Below, piece after piece: positions 5,283-5,593 of a DNA stretch of 5,593 nt. The notes beneath the pieces were generated by a model. It saw only the letters and a list, made by a program, of their open reading frames with translations. It ran no database searches and had not been told where the DNA came from. Position numbers and translations under genes: made by a program. Source of the stretch: Gemmatimonadota bacterium (GTDB lineage Bacteria > Gemmatimonadota > Gemmatimonadetes > Longimicrobiales > Longimicrobiaceae); the NCBI GenBank assembly GCA_019240375.1, contig JAFAYN010000208.1, forward strand, positions 1-5,593, read 5' to 3'. The stretch's first letter is position 1. Each line of letters begins with the position of its first letter.

Positions 5283-5593
5283 ATGAACCTGTGCATGCTG
5301 GGGCTCTGCCTCGCCCTGTCCGCCCGCCCGGCCCCGCCGCGCGACAAATGGGTGGCGGAGGACAAGTGGAAGCACTTCTTCACCTCGTTCGTGGCGACCA
5401 GCCTGGCCGCGAGCGCCGCCCGCGCCACCGGCCTGAGCCCGCAGGGGAGCGCCCTGGTGGGCGCCGGCGCGGGCGGAGCGGCCGGCGTGTGGAAGGAATT
5501 GCACGACCGCACCGACCCGAAGGGCGATCCCTCGTTCAAGGACCTGGTGTGGGACGCGGCCGGCGTCGGCGCCGGGGCCTTCGTTGCGACGCG
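5283..5593 (+). CDS. DUF2279/YfiM-like protein (5' part, runs off right edge)
   Basis: From the ATG at 5283 the frame stays open for 103 codons to the window end. The pattern DKWKHFFTSF (27-36), a Gly/Ala-rich helix at 58-69, WKELHDRTDPKGDPSFKDLVWDAAG spread over 70-94 and a following small-residue helix match the YfiM/DUF2279 family, recalled from E. coli YfiM (DKAQHF, SKELWDS, WKDFAWDVAGA). That family is made of small envelope proteins of unknown function. Residues 1-15 are hydrophobic (MNLCMLGLCLALSAR) and may be a short signal peptide, but they lack a positive N-terminus. Cys4 and Cys9 are not in a good lipobox. The start lies 4 bp after the glpK stop, so it is probably cotranscribed with maf and glpK. 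No strong ribosome binding site is seen, and translational coupling is likely. The family assignment rests on pattern memory. Confidence 0.75.
   Translation, partial: MNLCMLGLCLALSARPAPPRDKWVAEDKWKHFFTSFVATSLAASAARATGLSPQGSALVGAGAGGAAGVWKELHDRTDPKGDPSFKDLVWDAAGVGAGAFVAT

Noticed and set aside
3770..5539. 589-codon open frame on the minus strand opposite glpK
   Set aside because: It is a shadow of glpK caused by G/C-rich third positions. The translation is low-complexity, and the plus-strand glpK is complete with all family motifs.

Overview
The window is very GC-rich (visibly around 70%), with strong G/C third-position bias and dense intergenic palindromes. It looks like a chromosomal segment from a high-GC, probably free-living bacterium. 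The intergenic repeats, with a CCCAATTCTGGG core, resemble ones I recall from Gemmatimonadota (Longimicrobium-like genomes) and some other phyla. That assignment is from memory and is only a leaning.

Layout, left to right. Positions 1-740 (minus) hold the N-terminal 246 residues of a radical SAM protein with a cobalamin-binding-type N-terminal domain; its gene runs off the left edge. It is divergent from dtd (D-aminoacyl-tRNA deacylase, 1044-1481, plus, GTG start). The 303-bp spacer between them carries a good sigma70-type promoter for dtd, a weaker candidate for the radical SAM gene, and a perfect 7-bp inverted repeat. Positions 1482-1965 contain no gene but hold at least five inverted repeats, including a nested 87-bp hairpin and two inverted copies of one small palindrome. 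These lie between the converging 3' ends of dtd and a gene for a secreted protein of unknown function (1966-2949, minus). A 198-bp divergent spacer leads to maf (3148-3777), glpK (3788-5278) and the start of a DUF2279/YfiM-like gene (from 5283, cut by the right edge). These three are on the plus strand with gaps of 10 and 4 bp and look like one transcription unit.

The recognisable genes are housekeeping: proofreading of mischarged D-aminoacyl-tRNAs (dtd), hydrolysis of non-canonical or excess nucleotides (maf), and glycerol entry into metabolism (glpK). I see no defence system, CRISPR array, transposase, tRNA or rRNA, and no convincing new multigene system. The parts most worth a second look are the palindrome-packed spacer at 1649-1935, the secreted protein of unknown function, and the truncated radical SAM gene.
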